A stretch of 64,000 nt of DNA from Anastrepha obliqua (Eukaryota; Arthropoda; Insecta; Diptera; Tephritidae): contig NC_072897.1 in assembly GCF_027943255.1 (NCBI RefSeq), positions 17,236,044 to 17,300,043 on the forward strand, written 5' to 3'. The translations under genes were made by a program, and so were the position numbers. The notes beneath the pieces are model-generated. The model was given only the letters and a program-made list of their open reading frames with translations. It ran no database searches and was not told where the DNA came from. Position 1 is the stretch's first letter. The number at the start of each line of letters is the position of its first letter. Positions 54,110-64,000 of this stretch are shown piece after piece.

Positions 54110-56960
54110 ATGGGTAAATTTATTCCCAGGTTACGTTAGGTTTGGAAGCCGCATCGCACATAGGGACAGCGATGCCACTTAGACCACGAAATGGGTCCGT
54201 TGTGAGCCGCAGGGGCTAGGCTATATTTCCCCTTCCAGATTGAACCATCCTGAGCGTTAAAGGTTGTTGATACCTAACGTGTATATATTATTTATATTCA
54301 TTAAGGAGTAGGATTTTAAATTTCGGTTCCTGCTTCTGGCTAGAGGTGGGTATATGGAAACATTTTGAATTTTTTCCAGCTCCTCCTCATTATTACGGGT
54401 ACGACTGAAATCATGCATGTAAATGCGTAATCTTCTTGCGTGATTTCCCATGAGAGATCCTAATTTGAAGTCTACTCAACTTTATAATATTCTTGGACAG
54501 ACGTAGATTTAGCCTTGGCCATGTTTACCTAGTAATTGCACAGGTATTGGCACTAATCCATATTTGATTTACAGAATTTATTAGTGCGTTCATAATAAGA
54601 AGCTTACAAGTTGCGAGAGGCACTTCCATAAAATTATTTATGTTTGGCGTACAGGTACCCTCTCTTACAAGTTAGTTAGCTCTACAGTTCCCTGGTATAT
54701 CTCTATGCCCTGAAACTCAGCATAAGATAATACGACACTGTTTAGCCATCTCATGAAGAGATTGGCGATAATGTAAGACAATCCTTGATGTTATTTGAAA
54801 TGTAGCCAGAGGCCGTTGGATTGCTTGGCTGTCTGATAGAATGCAGAAATCTGTTGATGATATTCGGTTTATTTCTAACCATCTTAAGGCTTCTTGAAAA
54901 GCATTAATTTGCGCTTGAAAAACACTACAGTTATCCGATAGCTTAAAGGATTCACTTATAAACAGCTTTTCACAATATAACTCTGATCCTACACCGGTAT
55001 CCATTTTAGATCCGTCTGTGTAGATCTTAACGCGTGTTTTGGGTGATGGATCTTCTTCAAGCCATTTCAGTGTATAAGGGATTTTCATTGAGAAATTCCT
55101 TGCAAAATAGAAAATGGAAGGGTGATAATCACAATCACTGGGTATATCCATACAGGAGTCTAAGATGGTTGAATCTCCTAACAGTCTTCCATTGTGAGAT
55201 TCCTCTGAGCCTTAAAGTTGTACCCACCTCTGAGTATTTGAAGAAGAGATTCATATTATATATTACATATTAGAATAAGTTTTTTTCTGCAAAGCACACC
55301 ACCAGACATAATTTCTAAGTAGAAGAATGGGTCTGTCGACAGCAGTGTAAAACCAATGATCAACTTTAAGTTTAATTCCCCAAGTTCTACCTAAAGCTCT
55401 CTTAAAGCTCTCACTTTCCTAACTCTTTGTAAGATGTTTGACTTCCAAGTCATTTTCCTAACAATAACAACATCACTTTACAACCTACTGATTCTAGTAT
55501 TAACAGAAGTTTATTCACAACTGCGTTCCATAAAAACTGCGAGAGGACTCCACCTTGCGGTGAACCTCTACTCAACAATCTCCTGAGTACAGATTCTCCT
55601 AGATTCGCTTCAATGATTCTGCTATTTAGCATTTTACCAATGAAGCCTCCCAAGCCCGGTTAATGAGAGCTGCAGTGATTGCCTCTCCTTCAACATTGTT
55701 AAAAGCTCCTTCAATATCAAGAAAAACAGCAAAAGCTTGTGCAATGAGCTCTCTGCCGTATAAATAAGGTTATGTAGAGCTGTCCCGTCCGATTTACCTT
55801 TCATATAGGCATGTTCTGACGTAGAGATACGATTTTTATATATGGTTGGGCTTAAGTGAAATTCTATCAACCTCTCCAAAATTTGCAGCAGGAAAGAAGA
55901 AAGAGATATCGGTCTTAAGTCTTTTGGGCGAGTATGTGAGCTTTTACCAGCTTTTGGAATGAAAACAATTTTGACTTGTCTCCACTTTAGTATATGTCCG
56001 TGAAGAAAGCAATCTCCGAGGATTGCTAGTAGCCAGTGTGTTAAATATCCCGCGACTGTAATTCTACTGGATAAATATTATCTAGACCGGGTGATATAAA
56101 AGGTTTGAGACTTTTAATCGTCTATAAGAGTTGGCCCTCAGCGTCTATTCTACTCTTTACTAGTTTTAGTGAATGTACCATCACTTTTCGGTAGCAGTTC
56201 CCTAATTTTGGGAATTCCTGGCTAGTATCTTTCAAAGTCTGGAAGTCTTAAGTGCCCCCTCAATCTCTTCGCAAAAGGATTTCTTTTGGGCATTCTTGAT
56301 TTATTTCTTATAGATTCTCAGAGCATCTTTATAGCCTTTCCAATCTTCTGCGAAACATGTTTTCTTTGCCTCATTAAAAGCGCTTCTGCTTGTTTTTTGA
56401 AGCTTGCTCAGATCAACCGTCCACCACTCAGTCATCTTATAAGACAGACTTCAGCAGGGCTGCATTCATGTTGTAGGTAATCTTGCCAACTCAATGTTTT
56501 TATTCCTTGTATGCTTTGTGGTACAACAGATGGAGAAGTTCGTAGGGAACCCCGTTACAATCTACATACTTTTCCCAGTCTATTTCCTGATATTTTAAAC
56601 AGGCTTAGGTATCAGTATATTTTTACTAACCTCAAACGATATATATCTATGATCAGAGAAGGAATGTTCTTCCAACACTTTCCAGCTCCTAATTTTGTTA
56701 ATAATGGATACAAAAGCAAAAGTAACGTCTAACATTTTCTGTCTATTACATATGACAAAAGTAGGTTTTATTACCTTTATTACAAATCTGTAGTTTAGTT
56801 CCCATCCGATAATCAAAAACACACTCACCTCTAGTGTTAGTATCAGTGCTGCCCCATATCATGTGATGCGCATTTACATCTGCACCAATAATTAGTTTTG
56901 CGCCAAGTTCCTGCGCCTGCGCTACCAGATCTTTGAATATTTATCTCGGTAGCTCCTCAT
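54110..56960 (-). pseudogene. LOA-like LINE ORF2 relic
   Basis: Reading down the minus strand: endonuclease end at 56830-56600 and RT start near 56250-56000 (degenerate). RT fingers lie at 55879-55634 (SEHAYMKGKSDGTALHNLIY) and palm at 55653-55450 (RGSPQGGVLSQFLWN; Y-A-D-D is not seen). RNase H lies at 55151-54717 (VKIYTDGSKMDTGVGSELYC, CSVFQAQINAFQEAL, ILSDSQA). The C-terminal finger is near 54451-54260 (arginine-rich and H-D-F). A 3' untranslated part runs to about 54110. Many breaks. Confidence 0.82.
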
Positions 56961-58560
56961 GGTCATGTGCTAGATAGCGGAAAAATAGCCACATCCATTC
57001 GTTTCCTGACTCCAGGTTAATGGTCAATTGATCGGTGTCACTGTAATTAGAGAGCATGAAAGCATTTATCCCTTTTCTTATTAGCACACACGCTCTAGGG
57101 TTACCTTTGATGCGTTCATACATAAGCTTATTTTTTGAGTCCTTAGTCCGCACAGAAGTCGATGTGATACCCACGGTTCTTGAATAAGGACAATATGAGG
57201 ATTATGAGGTTGACGGACGCAACCTTTAAGTGGTGAAGATTAATTTGAAGAACCCGTAACATCATGGTTACTGGACTTTATCTCCACCACCGTTTTATTA
57301 GCGTATTCCGATGCAGTAACTCTTCCTCATCAGTGGGAGTAGTATCAAGTACTCTATCTAACAAGGAAGAGATACTGTCATCAGCAGATGCCCTTCGTAT
57401 CGCGTACTGAAGGAGGCAGTGGATGGACACGCTGTCTCTTAGCTCGGGGTGCCTGCTTGGTGATCTGCCTACTTCTCCGCCTTGTGGGGTCAGCTATTAG
57501 TTTCCCACTTCCCTGTTCTGGAGGCGGGTGCAAGTGCAGTTCTTTTCCTACCTGCCCCGTAGTGGTATTGGTCCCGTTGCTACACAAGTTGGTGAACTGC
57601 TCCTGGGGTTTTGCCTTCCTCCAGGTAGCGCAGGTACCATTTCCTCTCTGCTCAACTCCCACTCCCACTCCTGTAGGAGTCATCCAACAGGGGAGGTGAC
57701 GGTAGAGTCAGGCGTTTGCTCCTCTTTCGCCTACATTTTCCCCTGCTTGAATCAGACAATTCCCCGGACTCTGATTGCCAGAGAGGTTTGTGGTTACTGC
57801 TTGTTGGAGATGGCTCCCGATCGCGCTGCTAGACACCTCCGGTCGGTTACTAGCCCGACAGGTACCCTTCCTTATACTAGGCAGCAAAGGCGACGATGTT
57901 GGTTGGTGAGAATCAACGGGTGTTTCTTCACGAGGATCCCTTCTCTTAACTAATTTTAGTGCTGAGTCTGTGGTGTCTGACCCACTCGTTCTCTCAGCAT
58001 CTAGAGCTTGTTCGTAGTACACCCCATGGCTGGTGCATGGTTTGTCATCCTTCCGCCTCTGAGGGTTCCGCGAGGGGAGGTTTGCCTAGCTTTTTACTGT
58101 TCTTTTTGCTGTTGCTTGTTTTATTTTTGTTTTTGATTCCGTTTTCGTTGTTTATATTATTCGGTTTGTTCGTACGTCCGCCTGTTCGACAAGGCAAACT
58201 TGGCAATCTTCAAATTTTATAGGGATCTCAATAGGCCAGCGACTTTTGTCGCGCTAAGGCCACAGTTACTCTTCAATTCGACCCGGTGTTGAGGAGGCAC
58301 CGTTATAATACAGACGAATTTAGCTCCTGAGTGCAAATCATCCAATGGGCACGGTGACGTATAACACCCTGGATTAGGAGGTGGCATCACTTGGTCATGG
58401 TTCTCAAGCGGTACCAGACATCAGGGTGAGTTATCGTCTCAACGACAATTCCTCCCGTTACCTCGATCCATTTTGTGATTCGATTAAGTATCAAGGCGTC
58501 TGCTGTAGCAGGAGGGTTTTCAAGCCACTGCTTCGCTTGAATGGTCGGGATATATACATA
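56941..58560 (-). pseudogene. LOA-like LINE ORF1 and endonuclease start, with leader
   Basis: The frame 57174-56941 reads the start of an APE endonuclease (GNPRACVLIRKGINAFMLS). Upstream, 57683-57381 and 58022-57708 are frames rich in Pro, Arg, Thr and Gln (RRRSRQITKQAPRAKRQRVH), like the disordered part of ORF1 in this LINE group; no zinc knuckle was confirmed. The region 58022-58560 may be leader. It belongs by strand and order to the ORF2 relic at 54110-56960. This assignment is less certain than that of ORF2. Confidence 0.55.
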
Positions 58561-58639
58561 TATATATATATAATTTCTTTTAACTTCTATTTGGGGCGTA
58601 GGACCAGAACAAAATTATTGAAATCATGACGATTGTGAG

Positions 58640-60580
58640 CAAGTTGTTTTAAGGCATTTCAAGTAGAGTTTGAGTTTGATAGATCCGTATCCACCAATCG
58701 TCGCCAGGAGGTTTTTGGTCTTCCACGGTACCTTGCACCTTGCGGACTCCAACACAGAGCAGGCAGGCAAACTTCGTCGGCATCTTTGCGCAAATTGTGG
58801 CCTATCCAGTCAAATCGTCTGCGTTTGATGATGAGCTCGATTGGGAGTTCGTTGTTCGAAATAGGCAAATCCTGGTTTGAAATAACACGAGGCCACCAGA
58901 TTCTCAAAATTTTGCGTAAGTACGCGTTGACGAAAGATTGCAGTCTTCGGACGAGCACGGATGTAAGCCATCAGGATTCGCAGCCATATAGCAGCACCGA
59001 TTTTACGTTGGAGTTGAAGATTCGTTGCTTAGTTTTAACTGATATGGAATTGGAAATTCATGTGTTGTACAACTGTGAAAATGCTGTACGAGCTTGGTTG
59101 ATACGGTGTGCGATGTTTTCAATCGACCCGCCTGCTGGTGTGATTTTACTTCCGAGGTAGCAAAATTCGGTCTTACGATTGATCTGTTCTCCATACACAG
59201 TAAACTAGGGGGTCTCGAGTTGCGAACAATTTGAAATGCATTCAGTTTTGCCAACGTTTATTTCAAGGTCAACTTTGCTTGCGGCGGCGCTGAGCTGTTT
59301 CAAATGTGCTTGCAGATCTGACCTTTTGACGGACAAAAGCGCTATTTCATCTGCATACCCTAATTCTTCTTAATGTTCATGGAAATTCCAGGGTTCGCCG
59401 CGTTTGCTTGTTAGCGCTTTATTCAGCATATCGTCGAGGACTATGAGCAATAGAAATAGCGACAAGATGCAACCATTCTTCACACCGGAGCTCAAGCGTA
59501 TCGCATCAGAGAGTTGTTTGTTGTGTAAAATTCTACATTCAAAACACTTGAAATGACCTTTGATAATGCTGATGACTTTTTCTGGAAAAAATATAACGCC
59601 GAGAAAGCTGGGACAGCTTTGAGGATTTCAGGAGGGATCATATAACCACCCGGAGCTTTTCCGAGTTTGAGCTGTTTAGTGACACATTCTATGTCTTGTA
59701 GAGTTGGAGAAGAGGATGATATTGATGAAGATGGAGAGTGCAAATTCTGTAGGTGATGGCGTAGAGCTCGATGACTGAATTGGAGAACAGTGAGAGAACC
59801 ATCTAGCCATTTGCTCACATTCTGATCTATGGGACGGTTTGAGTTTCCGTATTTACCAGTGAACTCCCGATTCAGCCTATACAGATTACCAAGGTTGTTC
59901 TTGCGGGCGGCATTCTCTGCTTGGCGTGCTGGATTAGAGGTCTAATTTCGCTCTGTATGGCAAGATCGTTTTACCTCTTTATGGAGAGACCTGTATTGGC
60001 TATCAAACTTTATTTTTAGGGCGCACGTATGCGCATTGTCTCTAAGAACTTTCATAACTCTCATTCTGACTTTTGCGATTGCTACGTCAGCGCTTTTGAA
60101 AGTTCAGACGTCCAGGAGGCTACTGCCCCAAGTTCTGCTGATGCAGAAATGATCTATTTGGATTTCCGTTCGATTGTTTGGAGATCGCCAAGCAGTATTA
60201 TGCCGAAGTTGCAGAAGTCAACCAAAAGTTCGCCATTTTCATTCAGGTGACCGGTTCCGTGTTTTCCCGTTACATGCAGAAGAGCCGTGTTGATATCGCC
60301 CATTTGAGCGTTAAAATCACCCATCACAATTACAACGTCTTGTTTTTTTGATTGATAAAAAAGCTGCCGCAAGTTGACTGTCGCGTTTTTTATTGCCGCC
60401 GCTAACTTCCATTCGAGCATACACTTGTAATACGGTGATTTTCCGCGCACGAGATTTAAAGCGGGCCAGCAGAAGTCAAGAGGATATAGGTTTTGTATAA
60501 AGTTTGTATATTCCAGTACCCAATTCGGGTAGCCTGTTTCATAATAAAGAATTTCGTCAACGTAGGACTCCATTTAGTTT
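58640..60580 (-). pseudogene. RTE/CFDP2-like LINE relic
   Basis: On the minus strand: endonuclease at 60573-60154 (VVIVMGDFNAQMG, GKHGTGHLNENGELLVDFC), RT start at 59818-59492 (LKLGKAPGGYMIPPEILKA), a degenerate palm between 59450 and 59260, and the C-terminal domain at 58958-58659 (LRKILRIWWPRVISNQDLPI, RRRFDWIGHNLRK, YRGRPKTSWRR). The last part is a strong signature of RTE-like LINEs. It is unlike the other RTE family in this window. Stops and shifts throughout. Confidence 0.82.
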
Positions 60581-60959
60581 TCTTTACTTTGTTTCTGGTT
60601 TCAGCAATCGGTGTAATTCGGTAAGATAGGGGACCAGCCCAGGTTTTCTAAACCAATGGCCTGGTTGCTACCTTGATAGCATAAACATATTTGGCCGCTT
60701 GATACAGGGCAGACGGCCGCTGTAGCCGTCACTAACCTGTGGACAGACACTACATTCTGCCCTGCGATAGACTTGGGTTATGTAGATTGTTCTTAGCTTC
60801 GGTTCTCATCCTCAACCTTACCGACTTAGGAGGCTCTGCAGGTAGCTACGCTACCGTCGGCATCGCTCTTGGGATCAGTGCACTTACTGAGCCCCCTCAG
60901 CACGGCAAGATGACAATCCCAAGGAGGCCCTGTGGTAGAGTTGTGTTATGCTTATTGTT
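60581..60959. other. unassigned sequence with a 15-bp direct repeat
   Basis: ATTGTTCTTAGCTTC occurs at 60786-60800 and 60954-60968 and encloses 153 bp (60801-60953), which contains its own inverted pieces (GGAGGCTCTGC, TTGGGATCAGTGCACTTACTGA). The repeat could be a target duplication of a short insertion. No family was recognised. Confidence 0.5.
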
Positions 60960-61193
60960 CTTAGCTTCACCAAGAAGCAGTGTAAAATTAAAACACGAAT
61001 TTCTTTTTGATCCACTGTTTTGAAAATAACAAAAATTGTGTCTCTTAGCTCAATAACTCGCGAAATAATGAATATAATATCATTAAATTTTAACAGCTGT
61101 ATTTTAAGGTTAGTATTATACTAACTGAGAAAGAGGAGGTTTCAGTAAAACTAGTGTCATCTATGTATGTGTGGGACTTTTCAGCCAATGTGT
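60960..61193 (-). pseudogene. mariner 5' end and transposase start
   Basis: From the right end at 61193 the minus strand has a leader of about 180 bp. A start-like ATG near 61010 then begins D-Q-K-E-I-R-V-L-I-L-H-C-F-L-V-K, the N-terminus of mellifera/rosa-type mariner transposases. The frame leaves the family pattern near 60960, and the rest is found at 51972. Confidence 0.8.
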
Positions 61194-61196
61194 TAG

Positions 61197-61490
61197 GTGG
61201 AAGGGAAGCTTGGCAGTGTAATCCTTCTTACCATTATTTTATAATATAATTTTTTCCAGGCAACCTAATAGATCAATGAGTTTGGTTACGTCTGAAAGAA
61301 GGCTGCTTTTAGTTATCGTAGGTGCAAATTTAAAATCGAGTTTGAAGCAAAACTGGTCTTCTTTTATATCTAAATACACTCCTTGCGCTTCAACAAGATT
61401 CTCAGAAGTTAATTGGAATGAGTTGAACTTATCTCTGTTATTAGTTGAACTAATTTTCAACAAGTCTGGGTAGTTAGAGTTTCATTTTCT
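61197..61490 (-). pseudogene. BEL/Pao RT end (first fragment of one copy)
   Basis: The frame 61463-61239 reads VEAQGVYLDIKEDQFCFKLD and K-S-S-L-L-S-D-V-T-K-L-I-D-L-L-G, the RT-to-RNase H boundary of BEL/Pao elements (usual form K-R-x-L-L-S-x-I-x-x-x-F-D-P-L-G). Next to the TA at 61194-61195 it passes into the mariner. It continues at 51627 on the other side. Confidence 0.75.
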
Positions 61491-61589
61491 GAAATTGAAC
61501 CGTGAGTACCAGGTGGTTTTAAAGCCACCTATGATTTTTTGATTGTAAAAGCTTTTTCAATGCCACAGACTTCACAAAAACACTTGCAA

Positions 61590-63345
61590 GATTTATTTCG
61601 ATTTGACTTAAGTAACAATTGTACCAGTTTACGAGCCACTAAGCGAAACATGTTGCCAGTTTTGGCTCGCCATTTCGATCTTCTTGGTTTACTTGCCCCA
61701 GTAGATACCAAAGTAAAAATCGTATTACAAGAACATGGCCTTCGAAAACTGTAGTCGATTCCATTGTGCCTCGGCAAAGCCAATCTATTGTAGCACTGCC
61801 TGCATTGGAATGCAATAAACATTCCTCGATTTGTAAATATCATACATGGGCAAGCTGCCAAATTCATGGCTTCGCCAACGACTAAATACGAACGTTTGGC
61901 TGCTGCGTATACATATGTAGCAAATCGGCTAGTGGAACGAAATGTACGCTGTTTACTGCAAAGTCTAAAGTGGCTCCGCTGAAAACGAAATCCCTTTCAT
62001 AACTCGAGCTCTCGGCAGCCTATCTGTTGGTCAAATTATTTTGACGAATAGCGCCAATATTGAACGACCGATTGCAAATACAAACTTCAGGACATACTAT
62101 AAAAACGTTCTGCATTGAAACATTAACTTTCTACATTAAAACGCACCCTTCTGTACTACAGACTTTTATTGCAAATTGAGTGTCTGAAATCTAAAAGTTG
62201 ACGGATAAAGCTACTTGGCGACATATGCCAACTAAACAAAAAGGCGCGAATCAAGGGTTTCGGAGTTTTTATGTGGACGAATTGAGAAGAAAATAAACGC
62301 AACCATTTTAGTTACTTAAGGGACTGAATGGCATCTAATTATGAAAGTTTCGTAAAGAGCATCTTCTCAGCAAAAATTTATTCGTATTGTCGCCTACATA
62401 AGATGGATTAGACGCCTAAGTGACCCATCTGCGTTATTTACACTAATGGCAGAGGACCTTATTTTGGGCTTCCTCAAAACCATTCAGGTTGTTCAACATA
62501 TTAAATTTGGAGAAGCAAATCCGAAACTTACAGTTGGTACAACCCTACCCGCCAGCTTGCAAAAACTAAATCCGTTTTGCACAACTACTCAGAACTGTCG
62601 GTATCATTTAATTTACTCAGAGTGGGACGCCGTCTATTAAATGCACTTCTCCCATAAAACGCCGAAGCCGCATTCGGCTGGCCAATACACGAGAAGCCTG
62701 TAGTTACAACTTTCGAAACAGCTGCAAACCTAAATAATGGAAAATTTTCTTGCTGATAAGCCACGCGATAGACCCCAGTAAAACCATACATCGAAGTGTA
62801 AGCACTTGTTTCATTTCTAAGGCAGCACATTTAGAGCTAGTAAGAGACTTGTCCTTTAATTGGTTTATTTTTGCCCTAAAAAGTTCCATTGGATGCCAAG
62901 TGATCCCGCAGAAAATTTACAGTGACAACGCTACTAGCTTCGTCGGAGCCGATCTCAAACTTGGCGAGCTGAAGGAAGCATTCATGGCCCAACACGCAGA
63001 AGTGGGGAAGTTCACAACGGTCGAAGGATCCACCTTAACCTTTATTCCACCCTGGGCGCCGCCCTTCGGCGGGTTATGGGAGGCGGCAGTGAATTCCACT
63101 AAACATCTTCTCGTGCGCGCAATCGGAAACGCGCTGCTCATCGCCGAAGAACTGCAGACGCTGCTCGTCGAGGTTGGAGCGATACTCAACTAGCAACTCC
63201 TGGTGCCACTGACTCAGGACCCGTTCGTTGGAGAAGCCTTAACACCAGCGCACCTACTAATTGGGTCCCCCCTTAGAGCGCTGCCACCAGCGCAGGTGTC
63301 GATGAACCCAATGCGCTGTTGGGACAGATGGAAACTTGTTTGCTG
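61590..63345 (+). pseudogene. second BEL/Pao relic, plus strand
   Basis: Plus-strand order: RT end at 61595-61755 (ATKRNMLPVLARHFDLLGLLAP), RNase H pieces near 61800-62040 (degenerate), linker and integrase zinc region near 62440-62640 (LQKLNPFC), and integrase at 62750-63193 (SKAAHLELVRDLS, IYSDNATSFVGADLKL, FIPPWAPPFGGLWEAAVNS, ILN). The C-terminal part is at 63200-63345 (EALTPAHLLIGSPLRALPP, CWDRWKL). One stop at 63191 and several shifts. It ends against an LTR-A fragment. It is a different copy from the minus-strand BEL, in divergent orientation to it. Confidence 0.87.
62045..62440. other. degenerate BEL/Pao middle part
   Basis: No clear motif; by position this should encode the end of RNase H of the plus-strand BEL relic. 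Confidence 0.3.
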
Positions 63346-64000
63346 TCTGAAGCAATAGCTCTCTGAGTTCGATCACTGGATTGTCGAATAAAACACATAA
63401 ATTTATGGCAACACTCTTGCTTTACTTTATTTCCAACACAAATTTCTACACGTTCATCTTAAGACTGAATAATTGTATTGCTTTTCGTTTATTCGCTTAC
63501 GCGGTTAACCTCATACGCATGGGGTATCATGCACCTCGACTTATATATGTACATGCGCTTAATAACCGGAAGCATTAAATCGCTTCCAAAAATGGTCCTA
63601 GCAGGCGATTGGCCAGTACTTTCATGAACAGCTGAACTGTAAGACAACAGGAACGTTTGAATATGTATGTCCCAATTTCGTTGTCACTTTCCAATTACCT
63701 TTCGCAAGTGCTGCTCCAGGGTGCGGTTGAATCTTTCGACCATTCCATCTGATGGGGGTGCAAGGCTTTTGTACGTGTTATCTTAATTTACAGCAAGCAA
63801 CACATTTCTTTGAATACTTCGGACTTGAAGTTCCTTCTTTGGTCTGAAAGCAAGTCAATAGGTACCGAGTAACTCAATTCTGCACAAAAACCTCAGTAAT
63901 GGTTTTGGCCTCTTTGGTGGGTATAGCGTACACTTCTGGCCACTTACTTTTTTTGTTTTTTTTTTATTACATCCCAATTTTTTTTTTACATCTGTCGATG
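63345..64000 (-). mobile_element. LTR-A fragment (integrase and LTR), minus strand
   Basis: 63345-63560 matches the LTR (CTCTGAGTTCGATCACTGGATTG-type block near 63360, then TTATGGCAAC). 63565-63960 matches the integrase relic at 16290-16560 (GCGATTGGCCAGT, GTCCCAATTTCGTT, CGACCATTCCATCTGAT). The element continues past the window edge. Frames are broken. Confidence 0.8.

Larger units (their letters stand above)
51631..61193 (-). mobile_element. mariner whose two ends are 9.6 kb apart
   Basis: The left end TTAACACATGGGCTGAAAAG and the right end CTTTTCAGCCAATGTGTTA form inverted termini (ACACATGGGCTGAAAAGTCC and ACACATTGGCTGAAAAGTCC) next to TA. BEL/Pao sequence lies directly outside both ends, on the same strand and in frame order. 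Transposase start codons lie near 60960-61010 and the rest near 51690-51972. Between them sit a SINE piece and at least three LINEs. The transposase resembles the mellifera/rosa group (D-x-K-E-x-R-V-L, then PNEVVIADTEDYFEAKDKS). Confidence 0.82.

Noticed and set aside
57388..57953. Plus-strand frames of 103 and 141 codons
   Set aside because: They lie antisense to the LOA-like ORF1 region and have low-complexity composition without motifs.
51631..61193. The mariner ends as two unrelated insertions
   Set aside because: BEL/Pao sequence continues across them, and the transposase start and end lie at the matching sides; one copy is simpler, though not proven.
1..64000. A new defence, biosynthetic or other host gene system
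   Set aside because: Every long frame I could identify belongs to a known transposon family; no host gene cluster was seen.

Overview
This window is a block of nested and decayed transposable elements from a dipteran genome, most likely a tephritid-type fruit fly. That host call is inference, resting on the element families (a tRNA-derived SINE, RTE and jockey-like LINEs, gypsy-group elements with env, CsRn1, BEL/Pao, mariner, hAT and piggyBac) and on the AT-rich spacers. I see no host protein-coding gene, rRNA, tRNA gene or CRISPR array. Nearly every long reading frame belongs to a transposon, and nearly all carry stops, frameshifts or internal deletions.

Layout. 1-6.6 kb: three minus-strand copies of one LINE (called LINE-J here; 2A-like motif, PHD-like finger, APE endonuclease, RT), one of them flanked by a 14-bp target duplication, plus an irritans-type mariner relic. 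6.6-15.4 kb: one minus-strand env-bearing gypsy-group element (errantivirus-like copy 1), cut by a hAT element (exact 8-bp duplication) that itself holds an RTE fragment and a SINE, and cut again by a deleted RTE copy holding a TTAA-site MITE. 15.4-24 kb: pieces of an LTR family called LTR-A here, a gypsy-like element with two zinc knuckles and a second MITE copy, and LOA/R1-like LINE parts with a second SINE. 24-28 kb: a plus-strand LINE split by a piggyBac element whose transposase has a single visible frameshift. 28-31.5 kb: LTR-A in both orientations and a jockey-type ORF1.

31.5-42.9 kb: a plus-strand LTR-A copy whose 5' LTR is split by errantivirus-like copy 2 (TSD TGCA) and by a 728-bp TTAA foldback MITE. 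42.9-61.5 kb: one minus-strand BEL/Pao copy torn into three pieces, first by a CsRn1-clade element (232-bp LTRs, tRNA-Trp primer site) that contains an almost full RTE with a 13-bp duplication, then by a mariner whose two ends lie 9.6 kb apart because at least three LINEs and a SINE piece sit inside it. 61.5-64 kb: a second BEL/Pao relic on the plus strand, then an LTR-A fragment.

How it works together. There is no operon or pathway. The information lies in the order of insertions, which target duplications and broken frames let one read. All env-bearing and CsRn1-type elements lie on the minus strand, which raises the testable idea of a piRNA-producing or heterochromatic locus. Two families, the piggyBac and the CsRn1 element, look recent; most of the rest is old. 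Boundaries without a visible duplication are approximate.
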